The notes under the pieces were generated by a model. The model made no database searches. It saw nothing but the letters and a program-made list of their open reading frames with translations, and was not told where the DNA came from. Source: Mycobacterium sp. PSTR-4-N (lineage in GTDB: Bacteria > Actinomycetota > Actinomycetes > Mycobacteriales > Mycobacteriaceae). From it: a stretch of 61,025 bases of DNA. A program made the position numbers and the translations under genes. Of the stretch, positions 35,403 through 43,479 are shown piece by piece (within the stretch, counting starts at the first letter, position 1; each line of letters opens with the position of its first letter). The stretch spans positions 1 through 61,025 of the forward strand of contig NZ_JAKRFN010000030.1 of NCBI RefSeq assembly GCF_022348085.1, written 5' to 3'.

Positions 35403-36067
35403 TGGCGCCCGTGGCACTCACCGACACCCGGCGCCGGCTGTTGGCCCGTCGCATCCGGTTGTTCGTCGCGCTCACGATCTCCTACAACATCATCGAGGCC
35501 GTCGTCGCCGTCACCGAAGGTGCCCGGGTGTCGTCCACGGCGTTGATCGGGTTCGGGCTCGACTCGGTGATCGAGGTGTCGTCGGCGGCGGCCGTCGCGT
35601 GGCAGTTCTCCGGCCGGGACCCCGAGGCGCGCGAAAAGGTCGCCCTGCGCATCATCGCGTTGTCGTTCTTCGGGCTCGCCGTCTACGTGATGGTGGACGC
35701 ACTCCGCGCCATGCTCGGTGGAGGCGTGGCCGAACACTCGACCATCGGCATCGTGCTGGCGGCGCTGAGCCTGGTCATCATGCCGGTGCTGTCCTACGCG
35801 CAGCGGCGCGCCGGCCGCGAACTCGGATCGCTTTCTGCCGTAGCAGATTCCAAGCAGACGCTGCTGTGCACGTACCTGTCGGCGGTGCTCCTCGTCGGCC
35901 TGGTGCTCAACAGCCTCTTCGAGTGGACCTGGGCCGATCCCATCGCGGGTGTGGTCATCGCCGCGATAGCCGTCCGCGAAGGCGTCAACGCCTGGAAGGG
36001 CGATACCTGCTGCCCGTCACCCGTCGTCAGCACAGGTGAGCCGGCCTGCTCGAGCTGCGACTGCTGA
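35402..36067 (+). CDS. Cation diffusion facilitator-type metal exporter
   Basis: A 221-residue membrane protein with about six helices. YNIIEAVVAVTEG (helix 2 region), GFGLDSVIEVSSA with the metal-site Asp, and ADSKQTLLCTYLSAVLL correspond to CDF helices 2 and 5. The cytoplasmic domain is much reduced. The tail is Cys-rich (DTCCPSPVV...ACSSCDC), which suits a soft metal such as Cd, Pb or Zn. It is co-transcribed with the CmtR-like sensor. A GTG three codons upstream is an alternative start. Confidence 0.85.
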   Translation: MAPVALTDTRRRLLARRIRLFVALTISYNIIEAVVAVTEGARVSSTALIGFGLDSVIEVSSAAAVAWQFSGRDPEAREKVALRIIALSFFGLAVYVMVDALRAMLGGGVAEHSTIGIVLAALSLVIMPVLSYAQRRAGRELGSLSAVADSKQTLLCTYLSAVLLVGLVLNSLFEWTWADPIAGVVIAAIAVREGVNAWKGDTCCPSPVVSTGEPACSSCDC

Positions 36068-36128
36068 TTTCCCTTCACAGCCGCTTCCCAGCGTGGTTTG
36101 CTGAAAGGGGTCCAGGGGAGGTTGCGCA

Positions 36129-38252
36129 GTGGGGCAAGCAAACAACATCGGCCGAGTGGGCGCACTGGCCGTTGCATTGGGAATCGGTTCGGCGATCGTC
36201 GGATTGGCTGGGGAGGCGCAGGCCGAACCCGACGCAACGAGTACGTCGGCGGGCACATCGCAGAGCGCCGACGCTCCCAGGAACCACACCAGGAAGATTT
36301 CCGACAAACCCTGGCGCGGCAGCACACGCACGAGCAAGCGAGGTACCGGCAGCGCTGATGTCAAAGTCGCTGCCAGCGAACAGGATTCCGATCTCGCCGA
36401 GCGGTCCGCGCTGCCGCGGACGAAGCGGTCCACGGCACTGCGGCCGCTGTTCTCCCCGAAGCCGAAGCCGGCGAGCACACCTGACGCGCCGGCCGCCTCG
36501 TCGCTGCTGTGGACGATGGTGGGCTCCGCGCGGCGCGAAGCCCGCGATGTCGAGGCTGCTGTCGGAACCTCCGAACTTCCCGGGGAGGCGTTCGAGGCCC
36601 CGGTCGTCACCCCCGACGGCACCGCGTACCAAGTGACCCGTGAGGTGTTCAGCCGGCGCGAGTCCATCACCCACGTCTCCGTCCTCGATGACAACGCTCA
36701 GGTCATCGCGAGCGCAGACATCGACGGGTATGCCTACTTTCCCGCGGCACGACCCGACGGGACGGTCGTCGTCGTCACCCTCGGCCCGGGCGGCAGGCGC
36801 TCGACTGTCTCGACCGTCGACAGCGCCGGAACAGTCACCAGGATCGCCAAGATCACCGGCACGCCGGATCGGCAGGTTCGCGTCGGTGCGGACGGCGCGC
36901 TGTACATCAGCACTGAGGTCCCCACCTTCGGTGTCATGGGAGCGACCCGCCCCTACCGGTTGGTGCGGATCTCACCGAACAGCACCGCCCAGGTTCTGCC
37001 GCACGACACCGCGGTCGAGCTCAGACCCGACGGGAGCGCGTACCTGGTGTCGACCCAGGGCGGGTTCTCGTCGGTGCGGGTCTTCACGGCAACCGGCGCG
37101 ACACGAACCGTCGCGCTGCCGTACGGCTCAGAACCCAGCGACCCGATCGTCGGTGACGACGGCACGGTCTACGTCACCGCCGGCGTGAAGGGATGGTTCG
37201 GCAGCAAGACAACCCGCATTTACGCCCTCGCCGGGACGTCGAGCACGGTGCGCACCGTCGACGGCCTGCCCGGGTGGACCGTGGTGACGCCCGACGGCGT
37301 CTACCTGGAGACGTACACCCATCCCGGTTCGACCGACGATGGCACCGGAACAACCCTCATCTCGAAGATCACGCCGACCACGCTGGACACCTCCGACGTG
37401 ATCGAGGGCCGCATCGTCAGTTTCCTGATGCAGGTCGCGGCGGATGGCACTGTCTTTGCGCCGCTGGCGGTTCCGGCGTCGTCGACGACCACCCCGGTGG
37501 CGATCGTCGCCCCCGACGGCACCGTCGCCGTCGTCGCGGTGCCGGGCACACCGACGCAGTCGTCGGTGGCGCCAGGGCAGGGAGGCGTCGTGTCCCCCGC
37601 GACGGAGAACGTCGGCTACGTCAACTACACCGCCGAGGGATCCGAACACGTGGCCGTGCTGAACACCGATGGCACCATCGTGCGCATTGTCGATCTTCCG
37701 TCGGGTGCGGCGGGAAACGCAGTGGTGTTCGGCCCCGACGGTGCGCCGTACCAGCTGCTGCGCTACACGGGGCCTGACGGCTTCATCTCGGCCTATCAGG
37801 TACTCGCGCTCTCGACCGACACGGTCACGACCGAAGTGCCTGGATTGGCGGGATACATCGAGTTCGGCCCGGACGGCACCGGATATCTGCGCGTGTCGGG
37901 AAGTGGCGGCGCATGGAACATCCTGGGCTTCGATTCGACAGGGAACACCGTGATCCCGCTGAGCGAGTTCACCAGCCTGACGTACGTCTTCACGGAGTTC
38001 TACAAGCAGAGATTGCTGACCTTCGCCCCGGACGGCACCGCGTACGTGATCAACAACGACCTCGGCCCCACCGCAAGCGTGTACGCACTGACGCCGTCGG
38101 GCGCACAGAAGGTGCTGGAGGCAGCGGGCAGATCCAATACCTCGCAGAGTTTCCTGTCGGAGTTCGAGCCGAACGGAACGGCGTACGTCAAGCTCGGGAC
38201 GGCCACGCGAGACACCCTCGTGTACAGCTTCTCGGCGCTGGCTGTCGTGTGA
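36129..38252 (+). CDS. Large secreted protein with beta-propeller-like DGTxY repeats
   Basis: 707 residues from a GTG at 36129. The signal segment NIGRVGALAVALGIGSAIVG ends near GEAQAEPD. A Ser/Thr/Arg-rich linker to about residue 145 follows, then roughly 550 residues of short beta repeats. The recurring unit is Asp-Gly-Thr/Ala followed by Tyr, Val or Phe (PDGTAYQV, DGALYIST, DGSAYLV, DGTVYVT, DGTVFAP, DGAPYQL, DGTGYLR, DGTAYVI, NGTAYVK), as in NHL/SMP-30-like propellers. It is presumably exported. Ligand and function are unknown. The leader closely matches that of the phosphodiesterase at 22.3-24.1 kb. Confidence 0.8.
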   Translation: MGQANNIGRVGALAVALGIGSAIVGLAGEAQAEPDATSTSAGTSQSADAPRNHTRKISDKPWRGSTRTSKRGTGSADVKVAASEQDSDLAERSALPRTKRSTALRPLFSPKPKPASTPDAPAASSLLWTMVGSARREARDVEAAVGTSELPGEAFEAPVVTPDGTAYQVTREVFSRRESITHVSVLDDNAQVIASADIDGYAYFPAARPDGTVVVVTLGPGGRRSTVSTVDSAGTVTRIAKITGTPDRQVRVGADGALYISTEVPTFGVMGATRPYRLVRISPNSTAQVLPHDTAVELRPDGSAYLVSTQGGFSSVRVFTATGATRTVALPYGSEPSDPIVGDDGTVYVTAGVKGWFGSKTTRIYALAGTSSTVRTVDGLPGWTVVTPDGVYLETYTHPGSTDDGTGTTLISKITPTTLDTSDVIEGRIVSFLMQVAADGTVFAPLAVPASSTTTPVAIVAPDGTVAVVAVPGTPTQSSVAPGQGGVVSPATENVGYVNYTAEGSEHVAVLNTDGTIVRIVDLPSGAAGNAVVFGPDGAPYQLLRYTGPDGFISAYQVLALSTDTVTTEVPGLAGYIEFGPDGTGYLRVSGSGGAWNILGFDSTGNTVIPLSEFTSLTYVFTEFYKQRLLTFAPDGTAYVINNDLGPTASVYALTPSGAQKVLEAAGRSNTSQSFLSEFEPNGTAYVKLGTATRDTLVYSFSALAVV

Positions 38253-38496
38253 CCGCGGATGCGGCGGCTCGTCGTGGTCGGTCAGCTCGACCACTTCTTC
38301 CAGGCCAAGAACGTGAGCACTTCCGGTGTATTAGCCGGACCGAGTACATCGCTGCGTGTGTTCACAAGCGGCTGCTGATGTTCGGCGTCGGCGCGCGGTC
38401 TCGGCCCCGGGTTCCCTCTGACGAGAGTGTGATCAGCTATCGAAGGCGCCGGGTGACGTCGGCGCTGCTGCCACGACGGGGTCGTTTCGCGAGGAG
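38253..38496. other. Intergenic region between convergent genes, terminator-like hairpin at its left end
   Basis: A perfect hairpin GTGGTCG-GTCAGCT-CGACCAC (38274-38294) followed by TTCTTCC lies 22 bases after the stop of the 707-residue gene and could end its transcript. The remaining 200 bases have no credible gene on either strand and no repeat that I can see. Confidence 0.45.
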
Positions 38497-39489
38497 CTAG
38501 GGACGATCCGGCCGGGCGCCCGAGCGAAGTGTCTCCGAGGGGGTCTCTCCGAAATGCTCTCGATACTGACTGGCGAATCGGCCCAAGTGCAGGAATCCCC
38601 AGCGGACGGCGACCGTCGTCACGCTGACCGAGTCAGGAGAGCTCGACGCCAACTCTGCGTGCACGTGGTTCAGTCGAAGCCGTCGGAGGTAGGCCATCGG
38701 CGCGGGATGGTCGGACCGTTCGAACGCCCGCTGTAGGGAACGTGCACTGACTCCCGTTGCTCGCGCCAATTCTGCGGTGCTCCAGAGCTTTTGCGGCTGC
38801 GCATGCATCAAATCGATTGCCCGCTTCGTCACTGCTGCGCTGGCCGGGTGTTCGCGTGCGGTCAGCGCATCGGTGAAGTTGTGGGGCTGCATCTGCAACA
38901 GACCCTGTATCAAGAGGAGTTGGAGGTTGCCCACCGCGAGCGGGTGGTTCAGGAGGCCTCCGGGCTGCCAGGCTTGCCGGCCGAGGAGCCGCACCAAGGA
39001 ATACCAGTCCTTCGCGGCAGTGGAGCTGAGACTGAGCCGCCGATCGAACGTGATTCTTTCTCGGACGGGACGGTCGAGCATGGCTTCGAGCTGGCGCCGC
39101 ATCTGTGATTCGGGCACCTTGACGCACACCTGATCGCAGTCGGCGGACCAGGCGAGCCGGCACGGCGTTCCCGGTGTGAAGATGGCGACGGCCCCTGCGG
39201 TCGTAGCGACATCCTCACCGTCGCGCCACCTGTTCATCGCCGTGCCTGTTACCGGTGCGTCGATGTAGTAGGCACTGACGTCGTCGGCTCGTATCTCGAT
39301 GTCCACCCCGAAGCCGACGTCGCCGACGGTGACCATGGGAAGTACCAACGCCTTCATCTGCATCTTCACCGCGGCGGTTTCGATGGGAGCCAGTTCTGCG
39401 GCCACATAGAAGCGGCCTACGGCATCGGCCGCCTCGTCGACGTCAGTTGTGCGCACCTCCGCTGCCTGCTCGAACGGCGCGTCGGTCAT
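38497..39489 (-). CDS. AraC-family transcriptional regulator
   Basis: 330 residues from the ATG at 39489, which has GGGAG six bases upstream; an ATG at 39510 is the alternative. Residues 1-200 form an AraC-binding-like ligand domain (FYVAAELAPIETAAVKMQ, IFTPGTPCRLAWSAD). The C-terminal HTH pair includes LWSTAELARATGVSARSLQRAF and VTTVAVRWGFLHLGRFASQYREHFG. It is similar in layout to the regulator at 24.8 kb. The target is not evident; the divergent neighbour is a STAS protein. Confidence 0.92.
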   Translation of the reverse strand: MTDAPFEQAAEVRTTDVDEAADAVGRFYVAAELAPIETAAVKMQMKALVLPMVTVGDVGFGVDIEIRADDVSAYYIDAPVTGTAMNRWRDGEDVATTAGAVAIFTPGTPCRLAWSADCDQVCVKVPESQMRRQLEAMLDRPVRERITFDRRLSLSSTAAKDWYSLVRLLGRQAWQPGGLLNHPLAVGNLQLLLIQGLLQMQPHNFTDALTAREHPASAAVTKRAIDLMHAQPQKLWSTAELARATGVSARSLQRAFERSDHPAPMAYLRRLRLNHVHAELASSSPDSVSVTTVAVRWGFLHLGRFASQYREHFGETPSETLRSGARPDRP

Positions 39490-39513
39490 GTGGTGCTCCC
39501 AGCTTGTCATGCG

Positions 39514-39538
39514 CGGGGGGCTCCTCGCCGGCCCCCCG
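39514..39538 (-). promoter_or_regulatory. Strong hairpin in the 5' leader of the AraC gene
   Basis: A perfect 8-base-pair stem CGGGGGGC/GCCCCCCG encloses a 9-base loop. On the minus strand the loop and the 3' arm start contain GAGGAG, a Shine-Dalgarno-like sequence 10 bases before the ATG at 39510. The stem could mask one of the two possible translation starts or act as an attenuator. Confidence 0.45.
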
Positions 39539-39689
39539 AAATCCTACTGCCCCGCGTCATTGCGGCCCTCCTTCAAGCATGCCAGCCACGTACCTGGCGC
39601 GAATCGGCCAATGCAGGGACTTCCAGCGGATAGCTGCCCCCCCCACCGCCTGATCAGGTCGCCGGTGGACTTATGAAGGAGGTGACGGA

Positions 39690-40238
39690 GTGGGCGAAAT
39701 CGGAGACAGCGGCCGGCAGAACGGACATCCGTTCACGCTGAGGCGACTTCCCGACATGACGAGCATCCTGTTCGTTTCTGGGCACATCGACGATGCCGAA
39801 GGGGCGACCATGGGCCGCTTGGTCGCCGCTGAACTGGCACGACAACCGGCACAGCTGGTCCTCGAGCTGTCACGCGCCACGTCGGTCGGTGGCTCATTCG
39901 TCACAACCCTCGTCGACGCATCCGCAATCGCCGGAGAGGCCGACACCTCCTTCTGCCTGGTTGTGTCGCCGACTGGACCCGTCGCCGATGCGCTCGCCGC
40001 TGCTGATCTACTCGAGCGCTTCGAGATATTCACGTCGCTGCACAAAGCCCAGCTCAGGGCGGACCATCTGAAGACACCGGGCGCTGCCGTGATCGAACAG
40101 TCGCATCGCGACCGTGAGCGCGCGCAGAAGACCATCGAGGCAGCGCGGAGGGCGTCTGAGCAGAGCCAGTGTCTGCGACGCTTCGGGCCTCGCGCGACAG
40201 ACGATCGGCACCCGGGCGGCGCGGACCCGCAGGGGTAG
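39690..40238 (+). CDS. STAS-domain protein (anti-sigma factor antagonist-like)
   Basis: 182 residues from a GTG at 39690. A perfect ten-base anti-16S match AAGGAGGTGA begins 14 bases upstream. Residues 25-115 read as a STAS fold: SILFVSGHIDDAEGATMGRLV, then LVLELSRATSVGGSFVTTLVDA with the Ser/Thr region where RsbV-type proteins are phosphorylated. A charged helical tail follows. It may act with anti-sigma kinases such as the STAS-HATPase protein at 10.4 kb. The partner is not encoded next door. Confidence 0.75.
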   Translation: MGEIGDSGRQNGHPFTLRRLPDMTSILFVSGHIDDAEGATMGRLVAAELARQPAQLVLELSRATSVGGSFVTTLVDASAIAGEADTSFCLVVSPTGPVADALAAADLLERFEIFTSLHKAQLRADHLKTPGAAVIEQSHRDRERAQKTIEAARRASEQSQCLRRFGPRATDDRHPGGADPQG

Positions 40239-40330
40239 CGATCTCGTCCCAGGAGTCATGAGCGGCCTGGTTTGCGGCCCGTCGTGCTGGGCATTGGGCA
40301 CCGACAGACCCGCAGATGAGGAGGAGCACC

Positions 40331-40654
40331 ATGTCCGCAGCCACCACTCGCCGCCAACTCCGCGAATGCCTCGACGATGTCGATTTCCCAGCTGACAAGG
40401 CGACTCTTCTCGCAGCGGCCGAACGCCATTCTTGCGATGACGACACCATCCGGGCCCTGCGTTCGATCCCACCCGAGACATATGCCGCATTCTCCGAAGT
40501 GCTGGCGTCGGTGCCGCTGACCGACGACGTGATGAGCAACGGCGAGAAGGGTGCCGCGCACCGGGTGCCCACCAAACCGGGTGTCACCGAGAGGGACAGA
40601 GACGTGCCGCCGAACCCGATCGCCGAGGAACTGGGCGAGAACCGCAAGAAGTGA
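40331..40654 (+). CDS. DUF2795-domain protein
   Basis: 107 residues with GAGGAG before the ATG at 40331. Residues 10-65 (RRQLRECLDDVDFPADKATL, TIRALRSIPPETYAAFSEV) match DUF2795, a small helical domain common in actinobacteria and of unknown function. A Pro/Glu/Arg-rich tail follows. It lies 92 bases after the STAS gene on the same strand and before tRNA-Pro on the opposite strand. Confidence 0.75.
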   Translation: MSAATTRRQLRECLDDVDFPADKATLLAAAERHSCDDDTIRALRSIPPETYAAFSEVLASVPLTDDVMSNGEKGAAHRVPTKPGVTERDRDVPPNPIAEELGENRKK

Positions 40655-40691
40655 GGCGCCGCTTGGCAATCGCGCAGGACCGCCGAGACAC

Positions 40692-40727
40692 AAAAACCCG
40701 CTCCGACACTGGTCAGAGCGGGTTTTG
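40692..40727 (-). terminator. Intrinsic terminator of tRNA-Pro
   Basis: On the minus strand AAAACCCGCTC pairs with GAGCGGGTTTT around a 12-base loop, with a run of T at the 3' side. It lies 5 bases beyond the 3' end of the tRNA. The A/T-flanked stem could also terminate rightward transcription from the DUF2795 gene. Confidence 0.8.
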
Positions 40728-40731
40728 AAAG

Positions 40732-40805
<74 letters not shown>

Positions 40806-40905
40806 CGTGCCTCCCGGGATCGCCGGTCAGCGGTCGAAAGCTTACAGCAGGGTTACCCCCGGTTCCCAACCGCGTCGCCGTGCCCCGCGCGGGTACAACT
40901 GACCA

Positions 40906-42384
40906 ATGAGCGACACTCCCCTGTGGCTGTTCGCCGATCAGCTCGGCCCGGCCGTCTACGGCGGCGAGCACGCCCACCGCGAGGTCCTGCTCGTCGAGGC
41001 CACCTCGGCTCTGGCCAAACGCCGGTATCACCGCCAGAAACTGCACCTGGTCCTCTCGGCGCTGCGCCATGCCGAGCGCGATCTCGGCGACCGCGCGACC
41101 CTGCTCAAGGCGGACACCTACACCGACGCGCTCGAGCAATTCGACCGTCCAGTGCTGGTCCACCAACCCACCTCGCACGCGGCCGAACGTTTCGTCAACC
41201 GGCTCCAGAAGCAGGGCCTCGTCGAGGAAGTCCTCCCCACCCCGACATTTGCCTTGCCGCGCAAGGACTTCGAAGATTGGGCCGGCAACCGGACCCGTTT
41301 TCGCATGGAGGATTTCTACCGCGACCAACGCCGCCGCTTCGACGTGCTGATGGAGGGCGCGGATCCCGTCGGCAAGCGTTGGAACTACGACGAGGACAAC
41401 CGCGAGTCCCCGCCCAAGAAGCAGGCCACACTCGACGTGCCCGCCCCCTACAAGCCGCGCGAGGACGACATCGATGAGCAGGTCCGCCACGACCTCGACG
41501 CGATGGACCTCGACACCGTCGGCGCCGACGGTCCGCGCCTGTTCGCCGTCACCCCCACCGAGGCCAAGCGGGCGCTGAAGCGCTTCATCGACCACCGGCT
41601 GGAGCTGTTCGGCCGCTACGAGGACGCGATGATGGGCGGCGACTGGGCGATGTCGCACTCGCTGCTGTCGGTCCCGCTGAACCTCGGCGTCCTGCACCCC
41701 CTCGATGCCGTCGAAGCCGCCGAGCAGGCCTACCGCGATGGCAACGCTCCCCTGGCCGCCACCGAGGGCTTCATCCGCCAGATCCTCGGCTGGCGCGAGT
41801 ACATGTGGCATCTCTACTGGCACTTCGGCCCGCAGTACACGAAGAAGAACGAGCTGAGAGCGCACACCAAGCTGCCGCAGTGGTGGGCCGACCTGGACGC
41901 CGACGAGGTCACCGCGGCCTGTCTGCACCACGCCCTCAAAGGCGTGCGCGACCGCGGCTGGTCTCACCACATCCAGCGGCTGATGATCCTGGGCAGCCAT
42001 GCCCTGCAGCGCGGCTACCGGCCTGACGAGCTGGCCGAGTGGTTTGCCACCGCCTACGTCGACGGGTTCCGCTGGGTGATGCCCACCAACGTCGTCGGCA
42101 TGAGTCAACACGCCGACGGCGGACTGCTGGCCACCAAGCCGTACACCTCCGGCGGCGCCTACATCAACAAGATGAGCGACTATTGCGGCGACTGCGCGTT
42201 CGACCCGAAGAAGCGCCTCGGCGACGATGCGTGTCCGTTCACCGCGGGGTACTGGGCCTTCACGCACCGCCACAAGGATCTGCTCGCCAAGAACATGCGC
42301 ACCCGCCGTGCGGTGTCCTCGATGGAACGTCTCGGCGATCTCGACGCCGTCCTCGAGCAGGAGTCAGCGCGGGAGCACTTCTGA
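40906..42384 (+). CDS. Iron-sulfur bacterial cryptochrome/(6-4) photolyase (FeS-BCP/PhrB class)
   Basis: 492 residues. The N-terminal alpha/beta domain starts LWLFADQLGP, and the helical FAD domain includes EGFIRQILGWREYMWHLYW. Four Cys place a 4Fe-4S cluster: Cys339 (VTAACLHHAL), then Cys427, Cys430 and Cys443 (YCGDCAFDPKKRLGDDACPF), the arrangement of PhrB-type enzymes that repair (6-4) photoproducts with light. The last 21 bases overlap the convergent TauE/SafE gene. Confidence 0.94.
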   Translation: MSDTPLWLFADQLGPAVYGGEHAHREVLLVEATSALAKRRYHRQKLHLVLSALRHAERDLGDRATLLKADTYTDALEQFDRPVLVHQPTSHAAERFVNRLQKQGLVEEVLPTPTFALPRKDFEDWAGNRTRFRMEDFYRDQRRRFDVLMEGADPVGKRWNYDEDNRESPPKKQATLDVPAPYKPREDDIDEQVRHDLDAMDLDTVGADGPRLFAVTPTEAKRALKRFIDHRLELFGRYEDAMMGGDWAMSHSLLSVPLNLGVLHPLDAVEAAEQAYRDGNAPLAATEGFIRQILGWREYMWHLYWHFGPQYTKKNELRAHTKLPQWWADLDADEVTAACLHHALKGVRDRGWSHHIQRLMILGSHALQRGYRPDELAEWFATAYVDGFRWVMPTNVVGMSQHADGGLLATKPYTSGGAYINKMSDYCGDCAFDPKKRLGDDACPFTAGYWAFTHRHKDLLAKNMRTRRAVSSMERLGDLDAVLEQESAREHF

Positions 42385-43272
42385 GCTGGAATCGGTGACC
42401 GGCAGCGACTTGGGTGCCCGCGACACCCGCCACGCGTAGATGACCAGCGACACCCACACCACGACGATCAGCGTGTAGATGGCCGTCGACCACGGCCAGT
42501 GGATGTCGAAGAAATGCACCAACTTCTGACTGTTGGTCAAGACGATGACCCCGCCGACCGCGGTGCCCAGCAGCGCGGGGCTGATGCGGCTCACCAGCCA
42601 CGCTGCGATCGGCGCGGCGATGACACCGCCGACCATCAGCCCGACCACCACCGGCCAGTTCTCCAGGAACTCGTGACGCAGCCCGATCAGGAAACCGATC
42701 GACGCCGACACCGACACCAGGAACTCCGAGGCGCTGACCGAACCGATGACGGTGCGCGGCGCCGTCTTGCCCTGCGAGAGCAGTGTGCTGGTCGTGACGG
42801 GACCCCAGCCGCCGCCACCGGAGGCGTCGATGAAGCCGCCGAACAAACCCAGTGGCGCGAGGAACTTCACCCCGTGCCGAGTGCCCTCACCGCCGATCAC
42901 CAGCGGGGTGCGCAGCGAGAAACGCAGCAGCACATACATGCCGATCACCATCAGGATGGCAGCCATCAGCGGAGCTGCGTGCTCCGTCGACAGCGAGGAC
43001 AGCACGGTCGCACCGACGAAGGCGCCGATCGCTCCGGGCACACCCAGCTTGGCGACCAGCGGCCAGTCGATGTTCTTGAACCGCCAGTGCGACAGTCCGG
43101 ACGCCAGCGTGGTGCCGACCTCGGCGAGGTGCACCGCGGCGCTGGCTTGGGCCGCGCCGACGCTGGAGAGCACCAGCAACGTGGTGGCCGTGACCCCGAA
43201 GGCCATGCCCAGGGCACCGTCGACGAGTTGGGCGCCGACACCGACGAGGGTGAAGATCAGAAGCGAACGCAT
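42364..43272 (-). CDS. TauE/SafE-family membrane exporter (sulfite exporter-like)
   Basis: A 302-residue membrane protein with about eight helices: GVGAQLVDGALGMAFGVTATT near the start and GGFIDASGGGGWGPVTTSTLL in the middle, both TauE/SafE hallmarks. Members move sulfite, sulfonates or other organic anions. The start at 43272 has only a weak purine stretch upstream. A 37-codon Cys-containing ORF ends 58 bases before it, suggesting translational or attenuation control linked to sulfur. The 3' end overlaps the photolyase gene. Confidence 0.9.
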   Translation of the reverse strand: MRSLLIFTLVGVGAQLVDGALGMAFGVTATTLLVLSSVGAAQASAAVHLAEVGTTLASGLSHWRFKNIDWPLVAKLGVPGAIGAFVGATVLSSLSTEHAAPLMAAILMVIGMYVLLRFSLRTPLVIGGEGTRHGVKFLAPLGLFGGFIDASGGGGWGPVTTSTLLSQGKTAPRTVIGSVSASEFLVSVSASIGFLIGLRHEFLENWPVVVGLMVGGVIAAPIAAWLVSRISPALLGTAVGGVIVLTNSQKLVHFFDIHWPWSTAIYTLIVVVWVSLVIYAWRVSRAPKSLPVTDSSSEVLPR

Positions 43273-43330
43273 GGGTGCTTTCGGGGGATGCGGTCACGCA
43301 AAGCGACCGGCCGGACGTGGGGACTCGGCG

Positions 43331-43444
43331 TCAGGGACGCCGACAACACCACTCGTCGAAAGCCATCAGGCGGCGCGACGGCCAGAAGGGCTCGAGTGCA
43401 GACGCTTCGGACGGCGCAGCCGCCACCAGCACGCTGTCGACCAT
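43331..43444 (-). CDS. Candidate Cys-containing leader peptide (uORF) of the TauE/SafE gene
   Basis: A 37-codon frame from the ATG at 43444 to the TGA at 43331 sits alone in the 207-base leader between the two exporter genes. It ends Glu-Trp-Cys-Cys-Arg-Arg-Pro-stop (Cys33-Cys34). GGGG lies 7 bases before the ATG. Short ORFs ending in Cys runs upstream of sulfur genes are known in M. smegmatis to mediate cysteine-responsive attenuation. After the stop, CGGTC/GACCG (43291-43309) can form a hairpin before the exporter start. The coding status is an inference from position, ending and the gene it precedes. Confidence 0.55.
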   Translation of the reverse strand: MVDSVLVAAAPSEASALEPFWPSRRLMAFDEWCCRRP

Positions 43445-43479
43445 CGATTACCCCATCCCCTGATCAGATCCCGGTCAGC

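Noticed and set aside
43275..43463. 62-codon plus-strand frame opposite the proposed leader peptide
   Set aside because: No ribosome-binding site and no logical neighbour on that strand; the minus-strand ORF better fits the context.
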